A program made the translations under genes and the position numbers. The notes below the pieces were generated by a model. The model was not told the origin of the DNA and did no database searches. It was given only the letters and a program-made list of their open reading frames with translations. 64,000 nucleotides of DNA from CAVROP01 sp050008495 (lineage in GTDB: Bacteria; Acidobacteriota; Terriglobia; UBA7540), in assembly GCA_050008495.1 (NCBI GenBank), contig JBEKMN010000036.1:1-64000 (forward strand), written 5' to 3'. Positions 43,226 to 52,039 of the stretch are shown here, piece by piece (the stretch's first letter is position 1; each line of letters begins with the position of its first letter).

Positions 43226-44536
43226 CTATCCCACCTTGTTCACTACAGCAGGTTTCAATTCCAACCGCTGCGCGTGAATCTTCTCGATGGCGCGCACAAT
43301 GTCATCCATATCTTCACGTCCGGCCAGAAGCAACCGGTGCTCGAGCCAGACCGCCTCTCGACAGGCGCGCTCCGCATTGGGGCAAAGGGCTTCGAAGGAA
43401 GCATAATCGATGGCGCGGCCGTAGTGGCCGCAGGTGACCGGGCATCCGCGAGGGTAGAAGTCCGGTTGGAGGAACATGGGATTCTTGTACAAGGGATGCG
43501 CGTAACCGGCGAGGCACGGAATCCCTTCCGCCTGAAGCGCCGCCAGGAAATCCGCCCGCGGGACTCCGAACTCGGCCTCGTCGAAGCGAAAGATGTAAAG
43601 GTGATGCGAGTGGCCGGTGGCAAAAGGTTGAACCCGAAGCGGACGAATTCCCGGTAGCGTGGAGAGTTGCGCGTCGAGATAGGAGGCGTTCTCCTCCCGC
43701 TTGGCGTTCTGGCTCGCGAGTCTTTTCAGTTGCTGGCTGAGGATGGCGCCTTGAAACTCCGTCATGCGATAATTCCAGCCCAGCCGGTGATGCTCGTACC
43801 ACGGCCTGCCGATCTTCCGGCCGCCCCAGATGTAAGACTCGCAGAGTTCAGCCAAGTCGCGATGGTCGGTGATGATCAATCCACCTTCTCCGGCGGTCAG
43901 GTTCTTCGACGCTTGAAAACTGAAGGTGCCGGCGTGCCCGATGGAGCCTAATCCCCTGCCCTTCCAGGTTGCACCATGTGCATGGGCCGCATCCTCGAGA
44001 ACCACCAGGTTGTGCCGCTGCGCGATATCCAGGAACGCCTCCATATCGGCAGCCTGCCCGGCAAAGTGCACAGGAATGATGGCCTTGGTTCGCGGCGTGA
44101 CGGCCTCTTCCACCCGCTCAGGAGCGAGGTTGAAGGTGTCGTAATCGATGTCTGCGAAGATAGGGACGGCGTTCACTGCCAGCGGGGCAGTCGCCGTGGC
44201 GATGAACGTGTACGGCGGCACAATAACTTCGTCTCCGGGCCCCACGCCAAGCGCTTTCAGCGCCACCTCGAGCGCCGCCGAGCCGTTGGCACAGGCGATG
44301 CCGTACTTGGCCCCCTGGAAGTGGGCGAAGGCAGCTTGAAACTCCGCTACTTTCGAGCCGGGCTGCCCTGCTTCCGGCGCCGTCGCTTCTACAGCCTGGC
44401 CATGCGAATACCGCCACCAGTTGCCGCTGCGCAGCACTTCGAGCAGGGCCTTTTCTTCGCTCTCGTCAAAGACCGGCCAGGAAGGAAACGGCTTGCTCCG
44501 CTCCGGTGTACCGCCAAAGATCGCCAAACGACTCAT
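43226..44536 (-). CDS. DegT/DnrJ/EryC1/StrS sugar aminotransferase family protein
   Basis: 436 residues of the PLP fold-type I sugar aminotransferases. The PLP lysine is at about residue 211 in SFQASKNLTAGEGG, and GTFSF precedes it as usual. VIVPPYTFIATATAPL, VHFAGQAADMEAF and LEDAAHAHGATWKG (with the PLP-binding Asp) are all present. Such enzymes add an amino group to keto-sugars for glycan or antibiotic sugars; a close group (AHBA-synthase-like) uses other substrates. It is cotranscribed with the Gfo/Idh gene. Confidence 0.9.
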   Translation of the reverse strand: MSRLAIFGGTPERSKPFPSWPVFDESEEKALLEVLRSGNWWRYSHGQAVEATAPEAGQPGSKVAEFQAAFAHFQGAKYGIACANGSAALEVALKALGVGPGDEVIVPPYTFIATATAPLAVNAVPIFADIDYDTFNLAPERVEEAVTPRTKAIIPVHFAGQAADMEAFLDIAQRHNLVVLEDAAHAHGATWKGRGLGSIGHAGTFSFQASKNLTAGEGGLIITDHRDLAELCESYIWGGRKIGRPWYEHHRLGWNYRMTEFQGAILSQQLKRLASQNAKREENASYLDAQLSTLPGIRPLRVQPFATGHSHHLYIFRFDEAEFGVPRADFLAALQAEGIPCLAGYAHPLYKNPMFLQPDFYPRGCPVTCGHYGRAIDYASFEALCPNAERACREAVWLEHRLLLAGREDMDDIVRAIEKIHAQRLELKPAVVNKVG

Positions 44537-44630
44537 GAAGTCCCCCTGACAAGATCCGACTTATTGTGCCGCGAATCCTCCATCATCAAAAGGCCGCCCA
44601 TATCGACGAATCGGGTCGGGCCGGTTGCAC

Positions 44631-44861
44631 CTACTCCGCCAGCTTGCCGTAAACATCAGTAATCTCAATGCCGCTCTTCAGGAAACGCTCGTTAGCCTCA
44701 CGCGTCAACCGGTTTCGTTCACGTTCGGCGATGACCGCGTCAGAAGCCCGCTCGAGAGTCTCTGCCTGCGTGCCGGCCTTCAAGGATCGCAGAGCGCGCT
44801 TGATCTCGGTGACGTCCTGCCGTGCATTCTTGTGTTTGGTTCGAAGTTTGCCGACGTCCAT
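44631..44861 (-). CDS. Small coiled-coil hypothetical protein
   Basis: 76 residues starting MDVGKLRTKHKNARQDVTEI. It is mostly charged and helical, with heptad-like spacing of Leu/Val (KRALRSLKAGTQAETLERAS). The open frame extends upstream to 45005 but the ATG at 44861 has AGGAA upstream and fits better. I recognise no family. It lies 61 bp after the serine hydrolase gene on the same strand and 94 bp before the DegT gene. Confidence 0.45.
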   Translation of the reverse strand: MDVGKLRTKHKNARQDVTEIKRALRSLKAGTQAETLERASDAVIAERERNRLTREANERFLKSGIEITDVYGKLAE

Positions 44862-44922
44862 CAGCGGTTCCTGCCAATTCCAGTGCGACAGAATATTAAA
44901 GCCAACGAAGAGATAACGAACA

Positions 44923-46791
44923 TCATTGCGGCAGCCGGGAATCAAGGAACTCCGAGATTCGTTGTGCTGCCGGCGGATCCAGGTTGCCCAGCACGGCAAC
45001 AACATAGCCGGACTTGGGGTAGATCCTCAAGTCGCCGTTCATGCCCGGCGCCCCGCCGCCATGGCCCACGTAGCCGTTCCCATTCTTGTCCCGCTCATCC
45101 TCGAACCCATAGGCGTATTTGCCGGGTCCGCGGCCCGTCTCCACTTTCCCCGTGATGAGCAGCTCGGTAAAGCTGGCGTTCAACAGTTTGTGGCTGAGCA
45201 GGGCAGTGGCAAATCGCACCAGGTCCCCCACGGTCGAGTAGCCGCCGCCGGCCGACGTCCCGCGATAAGGGAGCGTGTCGGTGTTCGGCGTCCACCCGCC
45301 GGAATCCGACCGCATGTAGCCGACAGAACGGTTGGCAACCGCCTGATCTTCCGGCAGCGATCCGCTCAAAGTCATGCCGGCAGGCTTGTAGACGTGTTCT
45401 TGCACGTAATCGTAGTAACTCTGGTGGGTCACTCGCTCGAGCACAACTCCGGCCAGCACCATGCCGTAATTGCTGTAGTCCCAGCGGCTGCCGGGTTGAA
45501 ATTGAGGGCCGCGCTTGCCATAGAGCGCCACGTAGTCGTTGAGGGTGCGAAGCTGCAGGCGATGGGAGTCAAACTCCGGCCCAAAGATATCGCCCGTGCC
45601 TCCCGTGTGGGTCAACAATTGGTGAATCGTGACCTTGGTGGCAATCTCTCGATTGGGATAATCGCTGATGTATTTTCCGAGCGGGTCGGTAAGCTTGATC
45701 TTCCCGGCCTCCACCAGTTGCAACACCGAAACCGCCGTAAACATTTTATTCATCGAGCCGATGCGAAAACGCGTGTCGAGCCGGTTGGGGATCTTCTTCT
45801 CGCGGTCCGCCAATCCATAGGCGCCACTGAAGAGCGTTTTGCCGTTCTTCGCAACCAGCACCGCGCCCGAAAACCGCTCGGCCGCTGTGTCCTTGTCAAG
45901 CAGCGCCTTGACGGCCGCAATGGCTTCGCTCTCCGTGAGCCTCGAGACTGGAAATGCCGCCGGGCGAGGGATCCCCGCGAGGCCGAGGGAAACAATGCGG
46001 TGCGGCGGGGCGGTTTCTACGTCCAGCGTGAACCGCGCGAACTGGTCCGAATCGCGCTCCTGAAGCAGGCCGCTGGCCCTGGTGGGCGATGCCCGCTCGA
46101 GCTTCTTGAACTCGAATCCGCCCGTGTTGGCGCGGAAATCCATGTCCTGATTCAGGCCTGACACCCGGTTGGGGAAATTGTTCTGGAGGAAACGCAGGTA
46201 TTGGGCTCGATCGTTGCTGTTGAAGGCGGTGAGCCAGGCGAAGAACTGGTGAGTAGACGGCTGCGTGCGGGCGAACGCGGCTTGCGCCGGCGTCATTTCC
46301 GGCGGAGGAGGCTCGTTGGCGGGCGGCGAAGCCGGGTCAAGGGAAATCTGAGCGATACGGTGCGGCTCAGCAGCGTCCACCTCCACGGTGATCCGCAGAC
46401 GCTCCCGGCTGATGCGTGTTTGCGCGATGGCAACGATTCGGTCGTCGGTCGATTCCTCGACTCTCTGGAAATCAAGACCGCCCATCTGGCTGCGCATCTG
46501 GATCGTCTGGTCGACGAAATTCGACGGCGTGCCCGTGGCCATGACCTTCTGCACAAAAGCCTGAATGGTGGCTCGATCGCCGCTCGTGAACGCCGCCAGC
46601 CAGGCCTGGAGCTGTTTCGCCGCAGGCGTATTGGGAAATGCGAAATGGGTTTGCGCTGCGGGCGCCTGGGCGGCGAGCCGCGGCACGTTCAATACTGCAA
46701 GACCGGCGGCGATGGCGATCCCAGCGATTAATGCCATCCCCGCAATGACCTGCTTCACTGCTTTGGGCTTCTTTGCTGTCACGTTTCCCAC
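44923..46791 (-). CDS. Class C beta-lactamase-like serine hydrolase with two N-terminal repeats
   Basis: About 622 residues. An N-terminal membrane segment (VIAGMALIAGIAIAAGLAVLN) is followed by two related regions of about 120 residues, each with a (A/T)F.S(G/N)DRA pattern (TSGDRATIQAFVQK and NSNDRAQYLRFLQN). The beta-lactamase domain has Ser-x-x-Lys at 346-349 (SMNK), YSNYG (YxN) and GHGGGAPG (the KTG equivalent HGG). Such enzymes hydrolyse or transfer D-amino peptides or esters. I chose the GTG at 46791 because GGAGG lies 4 bp upstream; the frame reaches 46875, inside a repeat. The second serine hydrolase (56138) lacks the N-terminal repeats. Confidence 0.82.
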   Translation of the reverse strand: MGNVTAKKPKAVKQVIAGMALIAGIAIAAGLAVLNVPRLAAQAPAAQTHFAFPNTPAAKQLQAWLAAFTSGDRATIQAFVQKVMATGTPSNFVDQTIQMRSQMGGLDFQRVEESTDDRIVAIAQTRISRERLRITVEVDAAEPHRIAQISLDPASPPANEPPPPEMTPAQAAFARTQPSTHQFFAWLTAFNSNDRAQYLRFLQNNFPNRVSGLNQDMDFRANTGGFEFKKLERASPTRASGLLQERDSDQFARFTLDVETAPPHRIVSLGLAGIPRPAAFPVSRLTESEAIAAVKALLDKDTAAERFSGAVLVAKNGKTLFSGAYGLADREKKIPNRLDTRFRIGSMNKMFTAVSVLQLVEAGKIKLTDPLGKYISDYPNREIATKVTIHQLLTHTGGTGDIFGPEFDSHRLQLRTLNDYVALYGKRGPQFQPGSRWDYSNYGMVLAGVVLERVTHQSYYDYVQEHVYKPAGMTLSGSLPEDQAVANRSVGYMRSDSGGWTPNTDTLPYRGTSAGGGYSTVGDLVRFATALLSHKLLNASFTELLITGKVETGRGPGKYAYGFEDERDKNGNGYVGHGGGAPGMNGDLRIYPKSGYVVAVLGNLDPPAAQRISEFLDSRLPQ

Positions 46792-46846
46792 GTATCCTCC
46801 AGTCCGGCTCACGAGTGTATCATGGATGCTGTAATGCCAAACTGCA

Positions 46847-47960
46847 GTCGAAGAGTCGAGAAGTCGAGAAGCCAACCGCTGTGTTCCGGACTGCGGCGGA
46901 GGCTGTGAGTCGGGTCTTCCGTTCTGCGCTTCGACTCTTCAACTCCTCGTTTGTTTTCATAGACATTCTCGCTTTGTTCCCGCATTTTTCGATACCGCAG
47001 TCGCGGTTTCACGCCAAGGTCGCAAAGTCGCACCACCCCCCGCCCCTCCTCATCCGAGGAGGGGAGCCCGGGAATTCCGCTCCTTGGATAAGGAGGGGCC
47101 CGGGTTGGTTGATTCCTGAGCCGTTCCTTTGTTTTCATAGACATTCCCGGATCGGTCGTAGGATTTTGGGGGCGAAGAGTCGAGAAGTCGAGGAGTCGAG
47201 AAGCCAGCCGTGACATATTGCCCCACAAACAGCGGCCCGTGCCGGGCCGTTCCGGGCTGCAATCTAGCCTATACTATTGGGCACAGTTTGTCAAGCGGCT
47301 GGAGGGGAATGGGTCAAATCAGCAGGGCAAGAGCGAATTCAGGCGGCCGAACGGCGCAGGGAGGACATAATGGCCGCCCCAACTCAGGTAAGTGGGCAGG
47401 GGCAGGCTCAAGGCGCAGGAAGGTTGGGATTGAGTTGACGCGCGCGCTCGTCTTCCAAGGGCGTATACATCCCGACAAAAAGAAGGTGTGAAAAAATCAC
47501 CAGGCCCTGTCATTCCGAGCGAAGATCGCATGATCCTCCGGCTCACCACTGTGCATGAGAATGGCCTCGCAGGAGCTAAGTCATGTGTTTTCAACAAAAG
47601 CTCCGGCCGTTTTCAGGGCAGCGAGGAATCTGCATTTGTTTGTTTTCAAAGAGATAAATGCAGATGCTTCGCGAAGTTCAACCTGAGCGAGCAAACTTCA
47701 GACCCTTCGCTTCCCTCAGGGTGACAGCGAAGGGCTCAGCATGACAGCCAGTTTTTCCACTCCTTCAAACCGTTGGGACGTATACGCCACCCGTCGGGGA
47801 TGCGGCGCCAAGCTTGGGCGGGAACGTCTGGACACTCCCCCGAGCGAGTGTTAAGATAGCTAGCCGTGAGCCAGGCTGCGCATGGCGCCCCATCGAAATC
47901 AAGCACAGTTTGTTCAGGACTGTTAATCTCGAGTGAGCAGGGGAGTTGTTCCCACCAGGT
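46847..47960. other. 1.1-kb intergenic region packed with repeats
   Basis: 8-bp arrays (GAAGAGTC, GAGAAGTC, GAGAAGCC) lie at about 46847-46873 and 47172-47205. TTTGTTTTCATAGACATTC occurs identically at 46950-46968 and 47128-47146. CCCCTCCTCATCCGAGGAGGG is at about 47041-47062 with an inverted relative further on. A GTCATTCCGAGCGAAG-type composite spans about 47506-47745. No gene with an RBS and family features was seen. Confidence 0.6.
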
Positions 47961-48824
47961 ATGGCGGTGACGTCCAAACTGATTGTGGCGGCGTTGCTGC
48001 TACCGCTCTGTATGGCCTTGGCTTATCGAAGCCTGGCGCAGGAGAATGCTGAACGCTCCGCCTCGAAGAGTGGCGGCCAGGGTTCTGCGGTGGCGGCCGC
48101 GGGGCGGAAAAGCTATGAAACCCATTGCTCAATGTGCCACGGCTTGGATGCGAGCGGAGGTGAGCACGCCCCGGGCATCGCCAATTCCCGCGAGGTGCAG
48201 GGGAAATCGGACAAGGCGCTCTTCCAGATTATTCGCGGTGGCCTTCCAGCGGCCGGGATGCCCTCCTTTCCCACTCTTCCCGAGAACGAGGTCGAGTCTG
48301 TGGTGAAATATCTGCGCACCTTGGGTGGAGCGGCCTCGGCCGAGGACGTCAACGGCGACCCCCTGCGAGGGGAAAAACTCTTCTTCGGGAAAGCCCACTG
48401 CAGCGATTGTCACATGCTGGCGGGAAACGGTGGATTTATCGGGCCCGACCTTTCGGATTTCGCCATCGCGCATTCACCGCAGAAGATTCGTGAGGCGATT
48501 GTCCGCCCAAACCAGACGCTGCTGCCTGGCGAGCAAGTGATCAACGCCGAGACTGTCGAAGGGCAGAAGTTGTCGGGCCTGGTCCGCAACGAAGATAACT
48601 TCTCGATGCAATTGCAGGGAATCGACGGAAAGTTTCATCTGCTCATGAAATCTGAAATCACCAAGGTGGAAAACACAGGCCATTCCCTCATGCCCGCGGA
48701 CTACGGGACGCGGCTCGGTTCAGCGGAGTTGGATGATCTGGTCAGCTTCATCGCACGTTATGGGCGCCGCGTGGAAGCGCCGCCCACATCGTCTGGCGAG
48801 CGCCACAGGAGCCACACGCGTTAG
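47961..48824 (+). CDS. Exported cytochrome c with two haem sites
   Basis: 287 residues. A signal peptide (LIVAALLLPLCMALAYRSLA) precedes two class I cytochrome domains. The first CSMCH is at about residues 55-59, with the Met ligand region PSFPTLPENEVESVV (usually the methionine in AAGMPSFP). The second CSDCH is at about 148-152, followed by a 110-residue beta-rich tail (SGLVRNEDNFSMQLQGIDGK) that looks like the cytochrome-fused domain of planctomycete/acidobacterial dehydrogenases. It could take electrons from the PQQ dehydrogenase encoded 3.2 kb downstream. No strong RBS is seen before the ATG at 47961. Confidence 0.85.
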   Translation: MAVTSKLIVAALLLPLCMALAYRSLAQENAERSASKSGGQGSAVAAAGRKSYETHCSMCHGLDASGGEHAPGIANSREVQGKSDKALFQIIRGGLPAAGMPSFPTLPENEVESVVKYLRTLGGAASAEDVNGDPLRGEKLFFGKAHCSDCHMLAGNGGFIGPDLSDFAIAHSPQKIREAIVRPNQTLLPGEQVINAETVEGQKLSGLVRNEDNFSMQLQGIDGKFHLLMKSEITKVENTGHSLMPADYGTRLGSAELDDLVSFIARYGRRVEAPPTSSGERHRSHTR

Positions 48825-48831
48825 TGGGGCT

Positions 48832-49056
48832 CTCAATGTGAGCGAAGAATCCGTGATCCTCCGGTGTGCCGCTGCTCATGGAAATGCCCTCTCCCCCTTG
48901 GGGGAGAGGGTGGCCTGCGACGGCGCTTTCATCAGCCGGCGCGGGCCGGGTGAGGGGGTCCGGGTCGGCTATTTTCTCGGCAGTGAAGGATTTCTGCAGT
49001 TAGACTGGAGTTCAAGGATCTGCGAGCAACTGCGGAGATCCTTCGCTTCGCTCAGG
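48832..49056. repeat. Composite dispersed repeat upstream of the SMP-30 gene
   Basis: GAGCGAAGAATCCGTGATCC begins it, a CCCTCTCCCCCTTGGGGGAG hairpin copy lies at about 48888-48910, and GGAGATCCTTCGCTTCGCTC closes it. The last GCTCAGGATGACA of the repeat contains the ATG used by the SMP-30 gene. Confidence 0.75.
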
Positions 49057-50109
49057 ATGACAGACTTGTGCGGTTGGAGATCCAAGACGATAATCATCAA
49101 ACGACTTTTAATACTTCTTCTCATTTGCCCGGCGGTGTGTGCGGCGCAGGGTCAGAAACTGCGCAAATTCGAACTGCGCGCCGAATCGCCACAGTTCTGG
49201 AAATTGGTTGACCGCGAGGCGAAGTTGAGCCGCGTGGGAACGGGCTTCGGTTTTACGGAAGGTCCGGTGTGGGACCCGCACGGATTCCTTTACGTGAGCG
49301 ATGAAACCCTGAACAAGATTTTCCGCCTTTATCCGGACGGGCATCGGGAGGAGCTAATCTCTCTCGGCGACCCGGACGGCAACACCTTTGACCAGCGGCT
49401 TCGCCTGCTCGATTGTGCCAGCGTGCTGCGCGCCGTGATTCGCATCGAGCCGGACGGACGTTATACAATTCTGGCCGGCCGGTATCAGAACAAGCGGTTT
49501 AATAGCCCGAACGATCTGGTGATCGGTCCGGACGGCGCGATTTATTTCACTGATCCCACCTTGGATCTGCCGAAAGGACAGCCGCAGGAGATCCCCTTTC
49601 AGGGAGTCTATCGCCTGGACAGCAGCGGCGAGGTGCGCTTGCTCACCCGCGACCTTGCCCAGCCGAACGGCTTGGCGTTCTCGCCCGACAGCAAGCGTCT
49701 TTACGTGGACGACAGCGAACGACTGGATATCCGGGTTTATGATTTCCTGCCGGGCGGGACGCTGGCGAACGGCCGCCCATTCGGTGAAGAGAAGGGCGGC
49801 CCAGACGAGGGAGTGCCGGACGGCATGCGCGTGGACATGGGGGGCAATCTCTTCGTCGTAGGCCCGCTGGGGATCTGGGTTTGGGACGCGGCGGGACATC
49901 ATCTGGGCACGATCGTGCTGCCGGAGCAGCCGGCGAATCTGACTTGGGGGGAATCCGACTACGCAACGCTGTTTATTACCGCCACCACTTCGGTGTATCG
50001 AATACGCACCCTTGTACGGGGCTTTGTCCCCTATCTATCCGAAGGCAATCGGCGCCCGGTTCGCCATGTCAAGCCAACACGCCCAGTCAGGGCGTCTGCC
50101 GGCCGGTAA
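49057..50109 (+). CDS. Exported SMP-30/gluconolactonase-type beta-propeller
   Basis: 350 residues. A signal-like helix (IIIKRLLILLLICPAVCAAQ) is followed by a six-bladed propeller with SMP-30 landmarks: FTEGPVWDPHGFLYVSDET (Glu metal ligand), NSPNDLVIGPDGAIYFTDP (Asn ligand) and PNGLAFSPDSKRLYVDDS (Asp). These enzymes hydrolyse sugar lactones, and this one would act on the lactone made by a PQQ sugar dehydrogenase. The ATG at 49057 lies inside the dispersed repeat. The frame is open further upstream to 48733, so the true start is uncertain. Confidence 0.82.
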   Translation: MTDLCGWRSKTIIIKRLLILLLICPAVCAAQGQKLRKFELRAESPQFWKLVDREAKLSRVGTGFGFTEGPVWDPHGFLYVSDETLNKIFRLYPDGHREELISLGDPDGNTFDQRLRLLDCASVLRAVIRIEPDGRYTILAGRYQNKRFNSPNDLVIGPDGAIYFTDPTLDLPKGQPQEIPFQGVYRLDSSGEVRLLTRDLAQPNGLAFSPDSKRLYVDDSERLDIRVYDFLPGGTLANGRPFGEEKGGPDEGVPDGMRVDMGGNLFVVGPLGIWVWDAAGHHLGTIVLPEQPANLTWGESDYATLFITATTSVYRIRTLVRGFVPYLSEGNRRPVRHVKPTRPVRASAGR

Positions 50110-50170
50110 TGGAGATGCGGACTGCCCTCCTCGGCGGAGGAGGGGAGCTAGGTATAGAGGGCCTTTTAAC

Positions 50171-51553
50171 ATGCCAAGTCCATTCCGGACGGCAGTCGCC
50201 ATCCTGGTATGTATGATCTTTACCGTCATCCCCGCCAACCCTGCGGAGCAAAATGCTCAGGCCTTCTCCCCTTGCGTTGTGGAGCAAACTCAGTTCCACG
50301 GCTGGGACGCCGAGCGCTTGTCCAATCGATGGGTCACGCTGATAATAGTTCCAAAGCTCGGTGGGCGGCTGATGCAAGTGACGTTCGGTGGTCATGACTA
50401 TTTATTCGTCAACCCTCTCTATCTTGGGAAGTATTTCCCTCCCTCGGAGGGGGCGGCCAAAGGGAAATGGTTCAACTATGGAGGCGACAAAAACTGGCCC
50501 CTGCCGGAGGGCCCTGGTGAAAACCAGTGGCCTGTGGCTTCGGATGTTTTAGACGATGGGATTTATCAGCTCACTCCGGCTCGAACCGGACCCGTAGATT
50601 GCGGGGTAAACCTGCAAGGTCCGCCCGACGACCGAACCGGCCTGCAATATTTCCGGTACATCAGCATTGGCGCCGAGTCGCCCCAAATCATCTTCCGAGC
50701 GCAAATGCAGAACATTACCGGGCATGAAATCAAGTGGTCGATGCAGTCCGTGACGCAGTACAACACCGCCGATCCGCGCGATCCCGCGAAGTACAACCAC
50801 GATTTCTGGGCCTTCACGCCGGCCAACCCCGCCAGCGTCTTTAACCGTAAATTCGATGCCCACGCAGGGCCCATTGATCACCCTTCGTACAGCGTCCGAA
50901 ACAATTTGTTCACCCTGCACTGGAAGTACCTCGAGGGTGAAGTCGGCGTCGACTCAACCGCCGGCTGGGTTGCGGTGGTCGATGGGGTCTCCAGTTTCGC
51001 TATGCTGGAACGTTTTCGTTTCTATCCCGGCGCTGATTATCCGGAGCGGGCCTCCGTCATCTTCTACATTGACGGACCGAGCTTGCAGCTCAACGACCAA
51101 GGGATGCCGGAGATCTCGCGGACAAAGCTCGAAGACGCACCGTACTACATGGAGGCGGAACTGAACAGCCCGCTGGTGGTCTTGCCCCCGGGACAAACCT
51201 CGGTCCTGCAAAGCGAGTGGTTTCCAACCAGAATGACGCCGCAGTTCGTTAACGCAGCCGAGGCAGGGATGATTGGGCGCGAACTGGCTGTGGTCCCCGC
51301 TCCCGGTGGAGTGCGGCTTACCGGTTACTTCGGGGTATTTTATGCCGGCCGTCTTGTGGCCCGCGTGTACGACGCTCGGGGCGTTGCGCTCAAGCCCGTG
51401 GACCTCGCGAGAGCCGACCCGTTGGAGGCGGTTTCTTTGGATAGCGTCGTTTCGCTGCCTCCCGAGGCTGCCACGGTGTCTCTCCATCTCGTCGATGAGC
51501 ATGGGTTGGACAGGGGCTCGCCAGGTGAAACAGAAATCATGAAGGGCAAATAG
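50171..51553 (+). CDS. Exported DUF4380-type (mutarotase-like fold) protein
   Basis: 460 residues with a signal peptide (TAVAILVCMIFTVIPANPA). The mature part shows RWVTLIIVPKLGGRLMQVTF, VNPLYLGKYFPPSEG and NYGGDKNWPLPEG, which match DUF4380, a galactose mutarotase-like beta-sandwich of unknown substrate. It follows the SMP-30 gene by 61 bp, and its place in a sugar-oxidation group suggests carbohydrate binding or epimerisation. I chose the ATG at 50171, where the signal peptide begins. Confidence 0.78.
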   Translation: MPSPFRTAVAILVCMIFTVIPANPAEQNAQAFSPCVVEQTQFHGWDAERLSNRWVTLIIVPKLGGRLMQVTFGGHDYLFVNPLYLGKYFPPSEGAAKGKWFNYGGDKNWPLPEGPGENQWPVASDVLDDGIYQLTPARTGPVDCGVNLQGPPDDRTGLQYFRYISIGAESPQIIFRAQMQNITGHEIKWSMQSVTQYNTADPRDPAKYNHDFWAFTPANPASVFNRKFDAHAGPIDHPSYSVRNNLFTLHWKYLEGEVGVDSTAGWVAVVDGVSSFAMLERFRFYPGADYPERASVIFYIDGPSLQLNDQGMPEISRTKLEDAPYYMEAELNSPLVVLPPGQTSVLQSEWFPTRMTPQFVNAAEAGMIGRELAVVPAPGGVRLTGYFGVFYAGRLVARVYDARGVALKPVDLARADPLEAVSLDSVVSLPPEAATVSLHLVDEHGLDRGSPGETEIMKGK

Positions 51554-52039
51554 GAGTGAATGGTCAGCCGTTTCTCTTGGGGCTGAGCTTGTCGGTCATT
51601 TTTTGTTGGACACCCGGGGCGAGTTGAATTGACGGCCCTCTCCCTTGGGGAGAGGGTGTCCCGCTGTCCCGATGCACTTCATCGGGAAGCGGGACGGGTG
51701 AGGGGTCAGTTGCGCGGAAAGCAGAAGGGGCGAAGTGTCTACACGTGAAGGTGAAAACCACAAACAATTCAAACGGCAAATGGCAAAGGTCAAATGGCAA
51801 ATGGTTTAGGATTTGAGAAATTGGCAAATCGCAAACCATTTGAATTTTGCCATTTGCTCTTTGAATTCGCTCGTGCTGTGAAACTGGGCAGGAACCCCAC
51901 ACCCGTCCGGCGACGGCTGGAGAAACCGCCGTCGCCGGACACCCTCCCCCCAAGGGAGAGGGCTATATTCGTACGTTCGCTGCTTCAGATCGTGCTGGCA
52001 TGTTCGAGTTACCTATACAGGAAGATTCAACTGACGCAT
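51554..52039. repeat. 486-bp intergenic region with heptamer arrays and palindromes
   Basis: CAAATGG, CAAAGGT, CAAATGG, CAAATGG at 51777-51804 face an inverted array at about 51826-51868 (AATCGCAAACCATTTGAATT, then TTGCCATTTGC). CCCTCTCCC-type palindromes lie at 51633-51713 and 51896-51963 and enclose them. The PQQ dehydrogenase frame is open through part of this, but family homology begins only later. Confidence 0.8.

Noticed and set aside
42410..43657. 415-codon plus-strand frame
   Set aside because: It is antisense to the Gfo/Idh and DegT genes; no RBS or motif.
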